Shown one piece after another: positions 38,485 through 48,002 of a stretch of 64,000 nt of DNA (position 1 is its first letter; the number at the start of each line of letters is the position of its first letter). Made by a program: the position numbers and the translations under genes. The DNA is from Planctomycetaceae bacterium. Its GTDB lineage: Bacteria > Planctomycetota > Planctomycetia > Planctomycetales > Planctomycetaceae. The notes below the pieces were generated by a model, which was given only the letters and a program-made list of their open reading frames with translations, did no database searches and was not told the DNA's origin. The DNA is taken from assembly GCA_024742875.1 (NCBI GenBank), contig JANSXP010000006.1, forward strand, positions 1-64,000, written 5' to 3'.

Positions 38485-39951
38485 ATGATGAAAAGTGCAC
38501 AATCGCTGATACTGCCCCTGGTGACCGTCCTGAGCACCTCGATGTCTGCCGTCGCAGCGGACCTGCAATACGATATCCCGCCAGGCCAGACGATTCCCTA
38601 CACCGTCAAGGTCACGGTTGATGCTCCGGATTCGACTGTCACTATGGCGGGCGTGGTCACCGTGACTGGGAAGGCGGCCTCCGAGGATTCTCTCACCCTG
38701 CAGTTTAAAGGCGGATTGACAAAGTCTGAAAAGACCAAAGCCCGCCGCGGCTTTGGACCGCCACGGTTTGGCGGACCTCCCCGCCGCGGTGGTCCCTCAG
38801 GGATCCGTTCCCCGTTTGACCAGCCTGACTTTCCTGGACTGTATTCCAACACCAGCAACACACTGGTGATCTCTCGATCCGGTCAGATCACCAGCATGAA
38901 AGGCAACTCTCAATTGCCCTATCTGCTGGGCAATCTGTCGCTCTTCTTTTTCGAACCACTGCCGGCCGATGGCCAGCAGTCCTGGCAGGACGGTAGCGGC
39001 ATCAGCATCACTTCCAAATCGTCTCCCGCTTTCGGACCACGATTTGGCCCATTCTCAGGTAGCAACGACGAAACCGTGACAGGCGGAGGCGAACGAGTGG
39101 ATTACCAGGTGACAGAGACCACCAGGAAACTGGTCAGCATCAAACGGACCTATTCTCTGACTTCACCGCCGGCTTCGGGTAAAGAGTCCTCCTACAAAAT
39201 GAGCGGTGAAGGAACATGGGTCTTCAACCAGAAGATAGGAGTGTCCGAAAGCGGTGATCATAAGTTGAATATGGAAATCAACCGCAACAATCAGACCACA
39301 AAAATGCCGCTGACCATATCGTGGCATCGGATGTCCGACGAGGAATTCACGGCGCACAAACAAGCCGTGGCAAAACGCGAGGCGGAGCTCAAAGAGCGAC
39401 TGGCCAAACAGGCGGCCGCTCGCAAAGCGGCCGGGCCAAAACCGATCGACTCGTTTCGTAAGAAGAACGCCATGCGACAGCTGACTCACAAACACTGGAC
39501 AGCCGTCTGGGGTAAGCTGGAAGCACTCAACCGGATTGGTCCGACGCCGGTTGTTAAAGAAGACATGGATATGGCCATGCAGGTTGGCATCCTCCGCGGC
39601 CACAGTCATGAAAAAGTGCGTGCGTCTGCCGAAAAAGTGTGGGCCAAATGGAAGGGCCGATTTGAAGAACTGGCCACCGAAGAGCAGAAGGCGGCCGTCG
39701 CCGCGGCGGTCAGCGATTCGAAAATGGAAGAACAGAACCCGTTTGTGGTGGAACAGCCAGGCGACGATGGCAAAGGCATGCGCACATGGAGCACCGGCTC
39801 AGGAAAGTTCACGCTGAAGGCGGAATTCGTCAGAGTCGAAGGCAACACGGTCGTGCTCAAGGATGAGAACAAGCGGACCGTGCGTGTGCCCAGGACCAGC
39901 CTGTCCTCTGACGACCAAAAGCTGGTGGAGCGACTAAGCAACGATCTGTAG
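38485..39951 (+). CDS. secreted protein with C-terminal SHD1 domain
   Basis: The 488-residue product has a signal peptide (LILPLVTVLSTSMSAVAA), a beta-rich N-terminal domain interrupted by an Arg/Gly/Pro-rich stretch (FGPPRFGGPPRRGGPSG), a helical Lys/Ala-rich middle (residues about 290-400), and a C-terminal SHD1 domain (RTWSTGSGKFTLKAEFVRVE, VRVPRTSLSSDDQKLVERL). SHD1 was defined in the yeast actin regulator Sla1 and is frequent in planctomycetes; its role there is unknown. AAGGA precedes the tandem ATGs 38485/38488. Envelope or extracellular location expected. It is downstream of the EF-G gene but separated by a terminator. Confidence 0.83.
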   Translation: MMKSAQSLILPLVTVLSTSMSAVAADLQYDIPPGQTIPYTVKVTVDAPDSTVTMAGVVTVTGKAASEDSLTLQFKGGLTKSEKTKARRGFGPPRFGGPPRRGGPSGIRSPFDQPDFPGLYSNTSNTLVISRSGQITSMKGNSQLPYLLGNLSLFFFEPLPADGQQSWQDGSGISITSKSSPAFGPRFGPFSGSNDETVTGGGERVDYQVTETTRKLVSIKRTYSLTSPPASGKESSYKMSGEGTWVFNQKIGVSESGDHKLNMEINRNNQTTKMPLTISWHRMSDEEFTAHKQAVAKREAELKERLAKQAAARKAAGPKPIDSFRKKNAMRQLTHKHWTAVWGKLEALNRIGPTPVVKEDMDMAMQVGILRGHSHEKVRASAEKVWAKWKGRFEELATEEQKAAVAAAVSDSKMEEQNPFVVEQPGDDGKGMRTWSTGSGKFTLKAEFVRVEGNTVVLKDENKRTVRVPRTSLSSDDQKLVERLSNDL

Positions 39952-40103
39952 ACCCGGCATTCCGGGCGTCCCATCTTTCACGAAGAAAATCAGGACAAAT
40001 CGACGTCGGCAGGCGGATTCCGGCTGGCATCGAGCGTTTCACAGGCTGATCCTGAGCCGTCGAAACAGCTCGGTCTCCATCAACCAGTTCGAAAAGGTGC
40101 GTT

Positions 40104-41759
40104 ATGCCGCTGCAACGCCTGTGCCTGCTGTCTGTACTCGTATTCGTCACGTTCCTGGACTCGCCGATCGACGCGCAACAGACGACTGAGCAGCCCGAAG
40201 GACCGACGAAAACTTCGGGAGAGAGCCCCGCTGAACAAAAACCGGTGGAGCTTCCTGAAATCGCCGACGAACCAGCGTCGATTGATCCGGCCACGCTCGT
40301 GAATTCGAAACTCGCCGAAAAAGTCACGGTCGTTTTTCGTGAAGCCGCACTGTCGGAAGTCGGAGAGTGGATTGAAAACAACGCCGGCATTCCGGTCCTG
40401 ATCGATCGCAAGGCGCTGGAACTGGAAAACATCAGCCTCAGTGAACCAGTGACAGATCAGCTCGCTGACGAACCGCTGTACCTGCTGCTGAATCGACTGT
40501 CCGTGATTGATGTGGCGTGGTACGTCCAGGGCAGCATCCTGAGAATCACGTCTCAGCAGGAGGCGGAGGAACGAAAGGTGACCATCCCCTACAGTGTCTC
40601 CAAACTGCTGGATGCCGGCTACGAAGTGGAACGGCTGACAGACGTCATCCTGAACTGCATTGAAGGCCCCTGGTACGATCTCGACGGTGAGGGCGGCAGC
40701 GTCGACTTCCTGGGCGATGTGCTGTTTGCCATGCAGAATCACGAACGACATCTTGAACTGCGGGGGCTGCTGAAGGCGCTGGAGAAGCACTCCCGACGCA
40801 CGTTCATTCTGGCACCTCCGGAGCATGAAGCCCTGCGAAGCAAACTGCAGCAGAACGTTTCTGTCGATTTTGATGACAGTCCTCTGATTGAAGCGTTAAA
40901 CGATCTGGCTCAGCAGACGCGCATTGCCATCCGACTGGATTATCGTGCTTTGGCAAAGTACCGGATTCGTTTGAGGCAGCCGGTGTCCATTCGCCTGGCA
41001 GAGCGAAAACTGCAGACAGTACTCGACGTGATGCTCGCGCAGCTGAAACTCACGTGGATTTTGAAGGATGGAGTGCTGCTGGTTACCAGCACAGACTACG
41101 CCGAACAGCGGCAGCTCACGGCCGTTTACGATGTGCGGGATCTTTGTCGCAGTTTCGATGAGTCCGAAGGTCTGGCCAACGCCATAATGCGTCAGTCCGA
41201 CAGCATGTGGGAAGACGTGGACGGAGAAGGGGGGGCCATTCAGTTTCCATTGGCCGGCGTGATGGTCGTTCGTCAAACAGGCCGCATTCATGAGCGGCTG
41301 CTGTCGCTGCTGGAAGCCTATCGCGGAGCTCTTGCGTCGTCCAAACAGCGCAAGCGGCACGATCCGGATGAGGATGTCCTCACCCGCTACTATCGGATGC
41401 AGTCGGATGTGGCGAACGTCGAACTGATGCAGTTCCTGGTCAAAACAGTCGCACCGGATTCCTGGCGAATCGCCAATGAAAAGGCGGTTGGTGAAATCCG
41501 GGGCATTCTTCCCGCTGGAAAACGGTCGATCGGTGGGAATGTGAAAGCGGGAATTGCCAGCAGCAACGTCGATCACAGCGTGCTGGTGATTGTGCAAAAA
41601 CGCAGGGTGCACCTGGAGATTGAGGACATTCTGGGACGAATCCAGAACGGTGATGCCTCCCTGAAGTCTGGTCTGGGTGGCGGAGGTCTGGGCGGTGGCG
41701 GCTTTGGCGGTGGGTTCTTTTCGCTCCCGCAGTCATCCAGCTCACCCGCCAAACGGTAG
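40104..41759 (+). CDS. secreted protein with two STN/secretin-like repeats
   Basis: The 551-residue product has a signal peptide (LLSVLVFVTFLDSPIDA), a Pro/Glu/Thr-rich linker, and two related modules. The first covers about residues 75-160 (AALSEVGEWIENNAGIPVLI, LLNRLSVIDVAWYVQGSILR), the second about 255-335 (PLIEALNDLAQQTRIAIRLD, LDVMLAQLKLTWILKDGVLL). Each looks like the secretin/TonB N-terminal (STN) fold. The tail is Gly-rich (GLGGGGLGGGGFGGGFF) and ends basic. No secretin channel domain follows, so it is not a full secretin; an adaptor in the envelope is possible. AAAGGTG precedes the ATG. Confidence 0.75.
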   Translation: MPLQRLCLLSVLVFVTFLDSPIDAQQTTEQPEGPTKTSGESPAEQKPVELPEIADEPASIDPATLVNSKLAEKVTVVFREAALSEVGEWIENNAGIPVLIDRKALELENISLSEPVTDQLADEPLYLLLNRLSVIDVAWYVQGSILRITSQQEAEERKVTIPYSVSKLLDAGYEVERLTDVILNCIEGPWYDLDGEGGSVDFLGDVLFAMQNHERHLELRGLLKALEKHSRRTFILAPPEHEALRSKLQQNVSVDFDDSPLIEALNDLAQQTRIAIRLDYRALAKYRIRLRQPVSIRLAERKLQTVLDVMLAQLKLTWILKDGVLLVTSTDYAEQRQLTAVYDVRDLCRSFDESEGLANAIMRQSDSMWEDVDGEGGAIQFPLAGVMVVRQTGRIHERLLSLLEAYRGALASSKQRKRHDPDEDVLTRYYRMQSDVANVELMQFLVKTVAPDSWRIANEKAVGEIRGILPAGKRSIGGNVKAGIASSNVDHSVLVIVQKRRVHLEIEDILGRIQNGDASLKSGLGGGGLGGGGFGGGFFSLPQSSSSPAKR

Positions 41760-41769
41760 GTGCATCGAA

Positions 41770-41877
41770 ATGGCACACACGATCCCTGTGCCATGATGCC
41801 GCGCCGCAACACAGCCCCACAGGCGTGGTTTAAGAACCACACGTGCACCGCAGGATGTCGGACTCTTCGGTGTGGTT
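41770..41877 (+). promoter_or_regulatory. structured intergenic element with alternative pairings
   Basis: ATGGCACA (41770-41777) pairs with TGTGCCAT (41787-41794). Then GTGGTT (41825-41830), loop TAAG, AACCAC (41835-41840) forms a perfect 6-bp tetraloop hairpin, while AACCACAC (41835-41842) is also an exact complement of GTGTGGTT (41870-41877). The two pairings exclude each other. A further hairpin GGCTGTT (41933-41939)/AACAGCC (41946-41952) lies downstream. No T-tract. Could be a leader element of the gene at 42040 or the 3' end of the upstream gene. Confidence 0.4.
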
Positions 41878-42039
41878 GGCATCATCTGAGGCGGCCCGTG
41901 TTGTCTTTGCACATATTCGACATGGCTGCACGGCTGTTCCTGCAAACAGCCTGCGACAACGCAGACAGGCACACATTGCTGAACGGCTGACGTACGGTTG
42001 CTGATATTCTTCAGTTTCAGCTACGAGATTCCGCCCCAC

Positions 42040-43548
42040 ATGCCCAGTCCAAAACGCGCACAGATCCGTTCGTTCGAACAGTTGCTCCTGCTCTCCGCCA
42101 CCGCCATCGAAGGAACCGATCACGCCGACTGGCTCACGGTCTGCGGACAGGACGCTGTCATCAACGCACATGGAGGCGATGATCAGATTTGCGCGCCAAC
42201 AGGCACCAATCAAATTGATGGCGGGGCGGGCAACGACATTCTGTATGTGTATGAAGGAAAACAATCGGACTTCATTCTGCAGAAGCGTCCCGACGGCAGC
42301 GTCCTGCTGGAGGGCGTCGGGCTGAACAATGAATGGGTCAGCAACACGCTGACCAGCGTCGAGCGAATCAGCTTTCGAGATGGCATGGTCTGGGTGGGCG
42401 ACAATGCCGAACGGACACTCAATGGCACCCGGCAAAACGACTTTCTGTCCGGATCGGAGTTCACCGATCTGATTCAGGCGTTTGCCGGCGATGACGCGAT
42501 TTATGCGCCGTTCAACGTACAGACCATCGATGGCGGAGCCGGGCTGGACACACTCATCGTCTACGAGGGCCGCCTGGCGGACTACGACGTCACTGTGGAA
42601 GACGATGGAGTCCGAATTCAGGGACCTGGGCTCAATGGCGAGCAGATTGACAATCTACTGGTGAATGTCGAACGCATTTTGTTCAACGACAGGCTTCTGG
42701 ACCTGCGGGAACTGGCAGTGGACCAGCCGTCTGCGGCCCCTGAAACCGACGCATCCGCTCCTTCGCCAGCGTCTGACCAACAGGATGCAGGTCGGCAACA
42801 GGCGGCCGATGGGTGGGCGGCTGATGAACCGTCAACTGACGTGCCGGCGCCGGATATCCCTCCTGCAGATGCCGCACCAGCGACTGATGACGCGCCGTCT
42901 CCTGCGGAATCTTCGACCGAACCCCCGGAACCAACAGGGCCCGTGCCGTCTTCGCCACCTCCGGCGTCGCCAGATGCAGCGTCCGGTGGCCTGGATTCAG
43001 CCCCGGAAATGCCCGATTCTGGTGATACTCCAGCGTCGCAGACTCCGTCTGATGAAAACACAGCAGACAGTCAGCCGGCCATCGAGCCTCCGCCAGCCGT
43101 ACCCGATGAACCACCAAGCGATAATCCGCTGGTCTCACCGGTGCCTGAATTCGTGCAGGAGGTTGTCGATCTCACCAATGAGTTCCGGGCCCGCAACGGC
43201 CTGAATCTGCTGAGCATCAGTTACGAACTGCAGCAGGCGGCCCAAAGCCATTCCCGCGATCTGGCTGTCTCAGACTACTTCAGCCACACCGGTCTGGATG
43301 GTCGCCAGCCATGGGATCGAGCGTTTGACGAAGGCTACAACTACCAGACGATTGGTGAGAATATCGCTGCCGGACAGCTCACGCCGCAGCAGGTCGTGCA
43401 GGCGTGGATCAACAGCCCGCCCCATCTGGCCAACCTGATGAATGACGCCTTCACGGAAATTGGAGTGGGGTACGACTTCCTTGGCGAGGACACAGGCAAC
43501 ATCAACTATCAACACTACTGGACACAGCTGTTTGGCACAGAGCTTTAG
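42040..43548 (+). CDS. RTX-repeat protein with C-terminal CAP (SCP/PR1) domain, copy 1
   Basis: The 502-residue product starts with RSFEQLLLLSATAIEG, resembling the planctomycete LEPR-XLL-type N-terminal motif. Two modules follow (residues about 25-115 and 120-215), each with RTX-like GGAGNDILYVYEG or GGAGLDTLIVYEG and ending NVERI.F. A Pro/Ser/Ala/Asp-rich linker of about 150 residues leads to a C-terminal CAP domain (VVDLTNEFRARNGLNLL, YQTIGENIAAGQLTP, HYWTQLFGTEL) with the usual His and Glu of the CAP cavity. Secreted or surface-exposed, calcium-binding repeats likely. ATG 42040 is chosen over an upstream frame extension. The next gene is a tandem paralogue. Confidence 0.85.
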   Translation: MPSPKRAQIRSFEQLLLLSATAIEGTDHADWLTVCGQDAVINAHGGDDQICAPTGTNQIDGGAGNDILYVYEGKQSDFILQKRPDGSVLLEGVGLNNEWVSNTLTSVERISFRDGMVWVGDNAERTLNGTRQNDFLSGSEFTDLIQAFAGDDAIYAPFNVQTIDGGAGLDTLIVYEGRLADYDVTVEDDGVRIQGPGLNGEQIDNLLVNVERILFNDRLLDLRELAVDQPSAAPETDASAPSPASDQQDAGRQQAADGWAADEPSTDVPAPDIPPADAAPATDDAPSPAESSTEPPEPTGPVPSSPPPASPDAASGGLDSAPEMPDSGDTPASQTPSDENTADSQPAIEPPPAVPDEPPSDNPLVSPVPEFVQEVVDLTNEFRARNGLNLLSISYELQQAAQSHSRDLAVSDYFSHTGLDGRQPWDRAFDEGYNYQTIGENIAAGQLTPQQVVQAWINSPPHLANLMNDAFTEIGVGYDFLGEDTGNINYQHYWTQLFGTEL

Positions 43549-43741
43549 AGATCCGGTGTGGCAGATGACAGGCGGCTCTCACTGGCCGTGTTGCCTTTTG
43601 GCAACATGTCGGCACGACACGCGCAATTGCCCCATACATTCAACCAGTGGCGAATAGGCAACGTTTCCGCTTCACGTTCGCAACCTGCTGCTCGTTAACC
43701 TGACTACCGCCAGTGTTCTCCCCTCACATTTGGTAGTGACG

Positions 43742-45019
43742 ATGCAACAAACCTCTCGAACCGCGCGGCTGATTTCGCTGGAAGCGATGCAGCTGATGTC
43801 TGCGACCACCACTGAAGGCACCAGTGCCGGCGAATGGCTATCAGGCACAGACGCTGACAACATCATTCTGGCCGGCGGCGGCAACGACGAAATCCACGCC
43901 CCCATCGGCGACAACACGATTGATGGCGGCAGCGGGACGGACGTGCTGCACGTCTACGAGGGCAACCGCGGCAGCTATGCCCTCAATCAGCTAAGCGACG
44001 GTTCCTGGGAACTGTCCGGGCCCGGACTGAACGGTCAGCAGATGTCCGCGCGGCTGACCAATGTGGAACGCATCAGCTTCAACGATCAGCAGGTCATTCT
44101 GGATACTGCCGCGCAGACCGTCCAACCCCCATCGTCGCAGGCTTCCCCCACCGCACCCGCAGCAGAGACAGGCTCCGCTGCCGGAGAGTGGATTTCCGGG
44201 ACCGCAGGCAACGATGCGATCAATGCCGGCGACGGTGATGACACCATTCATGCGCCACTGGGCAACAATCAGATCGATGGTGGCAGCGGTTTTGACACGT
44301 TCGTCATCTATCAGGGCAGCCGTGCTGACTGGACCATCCGGCAGCTGTCCACCGGTGAAGTGGAAGTTTCCGGACGCGGGCTCAACGGAGTTTCGCAGGT
44401 GAACACGCTCCGCAATGTGGAGGCCATTGCGTTTAATGACGCCGTAGTTGACCCGAACGGAATCAATGAGGCTGCCGAGACGTTTGCAGCTGAATCCGAA
44501 TTCCAACCCGCACCCGCACCCGCACCGGCATCTGCCGGCGACCAGCCAGCGATTTCAGAACCGTTCATCGCAGATCCTCAGCCGGAGCCGGAACCAGCGT
44601 CCATCTCTGCCCCTGACGATTTTGTCACAGAGGTCGTGCGTCTGACAAACGTTATTCGGGCAGAGAATGGGCTGCCCCCCGTAACGCTGGATGCGGAACT
44701 GCAGTCTGCCGCCAGTGACCATTCGGCTGACATGGCGTTTCGGGACTTCTTCGGTCACGTGAATCTCGAGGGACAGCAACCGTGGGACCGCGCGCTGGAG
44801 GCTGGCTACGATTATCAGACCATCGGTGAGAACATTGCTGCCGGTCAGCTGACACCGGCAGAAGTTGTCCAGGCCTGGTACGACAGTGCCTCACATCGAG
44901 AGAACATCCTGAACCCCGCCTTTCGCGAAATCGGCATCGGTTACACGTTCCTCGCCAGCGACACGGGCGGTCTGAATTACAACCACTACTGGACGCAGCT
45001 GTTCGGCACGGAACGCTGA
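43742..45019 (+). CDS. RTX-repeat protein with C-terminal CAP (SCP/PR1) domain, copy 2
   Basis: The 425-residue product repeats the architecture of the previous gene: N-terminal ISLEAMQLMSATTTEG motif, two RTX-like modules (GGSGTDVLHVYEG, GGSGFDTFVIYQG) each closed by NVERISFND or NVEAIAFND, a much shorter Pro/Ala linker, and a CAP domain nearly identical in key segments (YQTIGENIAAGQLTP, HYWTQLFGTER). The chief difference is the linker, about 50 residues against about 150. ATG 43742 is used; TTG 43730 and the GTG after it are alternatives. A perfect hairpin TGTTGCC/GGCAACA (43589-43606) lies in the 193-base gap between the two genes. Confidence 0.85.
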   Translation: MQQTSRTARLISLEAMQLMSATTTEGTSAGEWLSGTDADNIILAGGGNDEIHAPIGDNTIDGGSGTDVLHVYEGNRGSYALNQLSDGSWELSGPGLNGQQMSARLTNVERISFNDQQVILDTAAQTVQPPSSQASPTAPAAETGSAAGEWISGTAGNDAINAGDGDDTIHAPLGNNQIDGGSGFDTFVIYQGSRADWTIRQLSTGEVEVSGRGLNGVSQVNTLRNVEAIAFNDAVVDPNGINEAAETFAAESEFQPAPAPAPASAGDQPAISEPFIADPQPEPEPASISAPDDFVTEVVRLTNVIRAENGLPPVTLDAELQSAASDHSADMAFRDFFGHVNLEGQQPWDRALEAGYDYQTIGENIAAGQLTPAEVVQAWYDSASHRENILNPAFREIGIGYTFLASDTGGLNYNHYWTQLFGTER

Positions 45020-45129
45020 CGCCGTTGTGAACCTGCTGGCACCGTTCGCGCAGCCTCGCACCGATAGCATCTGACGCCGTGTTTGGTATCTTTGTCATAC
45101 CATTCCGCACTCTATTGGCGAGCCATTTC

Positions 45130-46266
45130 ATGCGACGACTTCCGCCGTTCTTGCTGCTAACGTTTCTGCTGCTGTCTGACGGCATTGCCAGGGCAGAAGA
45201 ACACCGTCTGTACGTTGGGACCTACACCCGCGGCGACAGTCAGAGTGAGGGAATCTACACGGCCATCTTTGACGATCAGACGGGACAACTGTCTGGAACC
45301 GCTCTGGCGGCGAAAGCCGACAACCCGTCGTTTCTGGCCATCCATCCGACGCGGCCACTGCTGTTCGCGTGCATTGAAACCAACGATTACGAGGATCAGC
45401 CAACGGGCGCGGTGGCAGCTTACCAGCGTAGCGAAAACGGACAGCTGACGCTGCTGAACATGCAGCCCAGCGGCGGTGGGGCGCCGTGTCACTGCAATAT
45501 CGATGCGACCGGTCGTTTTCTGCTGGTCGCCAACTACCTCGGTGGAAATACGGCCGTCTTTCCCATCGGAGAAGACGGTCACCTTGGCTCCGCTTCATGC
45601 ACGATCAACCACATCGGCAGCGGCCCCAACAAAAGCCGCCAGGAGGCTCCACACGCACATTCGGTCAATCTGTCGGCCGACAATCGCTTTGCCTACGTGG
45701 CCGATCTGGGCATCGACCGCATCATGACCTACCGGTTCGATTCCCGGAACGGGCGACTGGTTCCCTCCGCAGTCCCGGCCACAGCGACCGTCCCGGGCGG
45801 GGGCCCGCGGCATTTCGCCCTGCATCCGAGTGGCAAACTGGCCTTTACCAATAACGAGCTCACCTGCCAGATCACCTCCTTCCAGAGAGATCCACAATCG
45901 GGTCGACTGTCAGTGATCGGCCATTTTTCGACGCTGCCGAACGACTTTGACGGTCGCAAAAGCACGGCCGAATGCCTTGTCCATCCTTCCGGGAAATTCC
46001 TCTATGTTTCCAACCGAGGACACGAGAGCATTGCCGTTTATTCCATTGATGAGTCGTCCGGTCGGCTCACCCGCCTGGAAATCGTCAGTTCCGGGGGACG
46101 CGAACCTAGAAACTTCCGACTCACCGCAGACGGCAAATGGCTGCTCGCAGAAAACCAGAACAGCGACAGTATTCAGATCTTTCGGGTGCTCACTAACGGC
46201 ACACTGCAGCCTCACGGACCTCCCGTGAACATGGCTCGTCCGGTATGCATCAGATTTGTGGAGTGA
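45130..46266 (+). CDS. secreted lactonase family protein (6-phosphogluconolactonase-like)
   Basis: The 378-residue protein has a signal peptide (PFLLLTFLLLSDGIARA) and a seven-bladed beta-propeller of the YbhE/cycloisomerase-2 lactonase type: VGTYTRGDSQSEGIY, NPSFLAIHPTRPLLFACIE, GGAPCHCNIDATGRFLLVAN, GGGPRHFALHPSGKLAF, ECLVHPSGKFLYVSNRG, REPRNFRLTADGKWLLAEN. Cytoplasmic relatives hydrolyse 6-phosphogluconolactone; an exported copy probably acts on another lactone or is a non-enzymatic propeller. ATG 45130 is selected because the signal peptide starts there. Same strand as the RTX-CAP genes but with a separate 110-base gap. Confidence 0.85.
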   Translation: MRRLPPFLLLTFLLLSDGIARAEEHRLYVGTYTRGDSQSEGIYTAIFDDQTGQLSGTALAAKADNPSFLAIHPTRPLLFACIETNDYEDQPTGAVAAYQRSENGQLTLLNMQPSGGGAPCHCNIDATGRFLLVANYLGGNTAVFPIGEDGHLGSASCTINHIGSGPNKSRQEAPHAHSVNLSADNRFAYVADLGIDRIMTYRFDSRNGRLVPSAVPATATVPGGGPRHFALHPSGKLAFTNNELTCQITSFQRDPQSGRLSVIGHFSTLPNDFDGRKSTAECLVHPSGKFLYVSNRGHESIAVYSIDESSGRLTRLEIVSSGGREPRNFRLTADGKWLLAENQNSDSIQIFRVLTNGTLQPHGPPVNMARPVCIRFVE

Positions 46267-46324
46267 GGAACCCAGGATCAGGGCAGAACATGGCGATCGG
46301 CCGCCACCTGCAGACGGTTTGACA

Positions 46325-47071
46325 ATGAACAAAGACGACTTCAACAGCTGGCTGGCAGAACGAACACAGACTCAGTCGAAACTCCTCATGGGCGCGATCG
46401 TCGCCATGTGTGGAATCGGGCTGCTTGGGTTTCTCATTCAGGGTGGTCTGCTGTACGCCATTTTTTCGGCAGCCTACAGTCGGGTGGCCGCCATTGTTGT
46501 GTTGCTGGGGCTGTTTGGCGGCATGGGCTACTTCACCTGGCTGACCGGCCCGAAGACGCTGAAGGATGAGGTGCACGAGGTGGAACTGGTCGATGGCACC
46601 GTCCGCATTCCCATTGCCCCGTCGCTCTCAAACGCATGGACCTATGCAATGGGCAGCCGGGATTCCGCACTGAGTATTCTGGAGCGCATTTTTGCGTTTC
46701 TGATGCTGGTACCGCGAATGTTCTGGACTGCGTGGTATCTGACCAAACGGGTGCACGATGTTCGCGCGATCAACGTGCGGGAATGCGGCGCCATTCTCCG
46801 CTTCGTGCTCAAGAAAGCAGAGCGGGTCGACGCGACCGAAATTGCCGAAAAGAGACCAAAGACCAACCTGCCGGAAACTCTGCGTCAACTATCGCTTCTG
46901 GACGGCGTCGTTTTCCTGGTGCGGGGCAAGCTGGGACTCACACTGGCGAATCGATTTAAGGACGATGTGGAAGAGGGTGTGGCAGGGCGTAAGAAACCGT
47001 CCAGCCGGAAGTCCGGACAACAGTCGGCCGACGACCGATCGGCTGACGAGAGACTCTTTGAAGACGACTAG
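46325..47071 (+). CDS. uncharacterised membrane protein
   Basis: The 248-residue product has two strong transmembrane segments (residues about 22-42, LMGAIVAMCGIGLLGFLIQGG in part, and about 50-72), a third weaker hydrophobic stretch near 120-138 (LERIFAFLMLVPRMFWTAWY), then a soluble C-terminal region of about 90 residues ending in a Lys/Arg/Asp-rich low-complexity tail (ADDRSADERLFEDD). No family recognised. ATG 46325 is taken; it lies 58 bases after the lactonase gene, so co-transcription is possible. It converges on the epimerase gene. Confidence 0.68.
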   Translation: MNKDDFNSWLAERTQTQSKLLMGAIVAMCGIGLLGFLIQGGLLYAIFSAAYSRVAAIVVLLGLFGGMGYFTWLTGPKTLKDEVHEVELVDGTVRIPIAPSLSNAWTYAMGSRDSALSILERIFAFLMLVPRMFWTAWYLTKRVHDVRAINVRECGAILRFVLKKAERVDATEIAEKRPKTNLPETLRQLSLLDGVVFLVRGKLGLTLANRFKDDVEEGVAGRKKPSSRKSGQQSADDRSADERLFEDD

Positions 47072-47102
47072 GGCTGCTCGCTTCGTCATTAAACGGCCGT
47101 CG

Positions 47103-48002
47103 CTAACCGGCATGTTCCAGCAGAGTTTTCACGGTCGCTTCCAGCAGTGGCTCTCCGCCAAATGACATTCCGAGAGCCTTGATCTTGTCGCTCACGATTT
47201 GATGCCTCGGGGCAATCGGCTGGCCTGTGATCGTAGACGTGGAACCAGTCAGCCGCTTCGCCATTTCGGCGATCTCCAGTTGTGACACATAGCGATCATA
47301 ACAGCTGTAGACTTCTCCGGCGTTGTCATGCGTGTGCAGCAGAAGATCCACAGCGTCCGCCACGTCGGACGCGTGCACTTCCTTGCCACCGCGCCGACAT
47401 TCGACATCCTCGCCCCTGCTGATACGGGCAATCAGATCGAACCATTTGCTCCGCGGCGGGTCATGATGGAGCCCGTAGACTCCCGTTGGACGCAGCGCGA
47501 CAACAGGAAAGCCCACGCCGAAGCCATAGCTGTGCACAAACTGCTCGACGGCCGCTTTGTAAGCTCCATAGTGTGTGGTCATCCAGAGCGGGTGCGTCTC
47601 ATCCAGCGGACGATCCTCCAGGATCTTTTCATGCACCGCGCAGGTGGACAGGAAGACAAACTTTCGAACGCCCGCGGCGCGAGCCACCTCCATCAGCTGG
47701 ATCGAGCCAACCACATTCTTTTGTACGAATTCGGCGATATCCCCTTCGCCACCGCGAAAGGACTCCCCGTGGCGGTGCAGCCCGGAATGAACAACGGCAT
47801 CACAGCCGGCCACCAGATCTTCACACGCCTGACGGCTTCCCAGCTCGCCCGGCTGCCAACTCAGCGAGCCGGCCCCTTCATCGATGGAGAAGCAGCGATT
47901 CGGGTTGCGGTACCAGCAGCGGCAGCTGTTCCCTTCCGCCAGCAGTTTGCGGACGATGTATCGTCCAATAAATCCCGTCGCGCCGGTGACAGCCACATTC
48001 AT
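47103..48002 (-). CDS. NAD-dependent epimerase/dehydratase family protein
   Basis: A 299-residue short-chain dehydrogenase (extended type). The nucleotide-binding start VAVTGATGFIGRYIVRKLL has the GxxGxxG motif, and FLSTCAVHEK plus THYGAYKAAVEQFV supply the catalytic Ser/Thr and Tyr-x3-Lys. RPTGVYGLHHDP follows, as usual. Substrate unknown (nucleotide sugar or similar). ATG 48002 is chosen because the Rossmann motif starts directly after it; an upstream start would add 11 residues. Cytoplasmic. Confidence 0.88.
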   Translation of the reverse strand: MNVAVTGATGFIGRYIVRKLLAEGNSCRCWYRNPNRCFSIDEGAGSLSWQPGELGSRQACEDLVAGCDAVVHSGLHRHGESFRGGEGDIAEFVQKNVVGSIQLMEVARAAGVRKFVFLSTCAVHEKILEDRPLDETHPLWMTTHYGAYKAAVEQFVHSYGFGVGFPVVALRPTGVYGLHHDPPRSKWFDLIARISRGEDVECRRGGKEVHASDVADAVDLLLHTHDNAGEVYSCYDRYVSQLEIAEMAKRLTGSTSTITGQPIAPRHQIVSDKIKALGMSFGGEPLLEATVKTLLEHAG

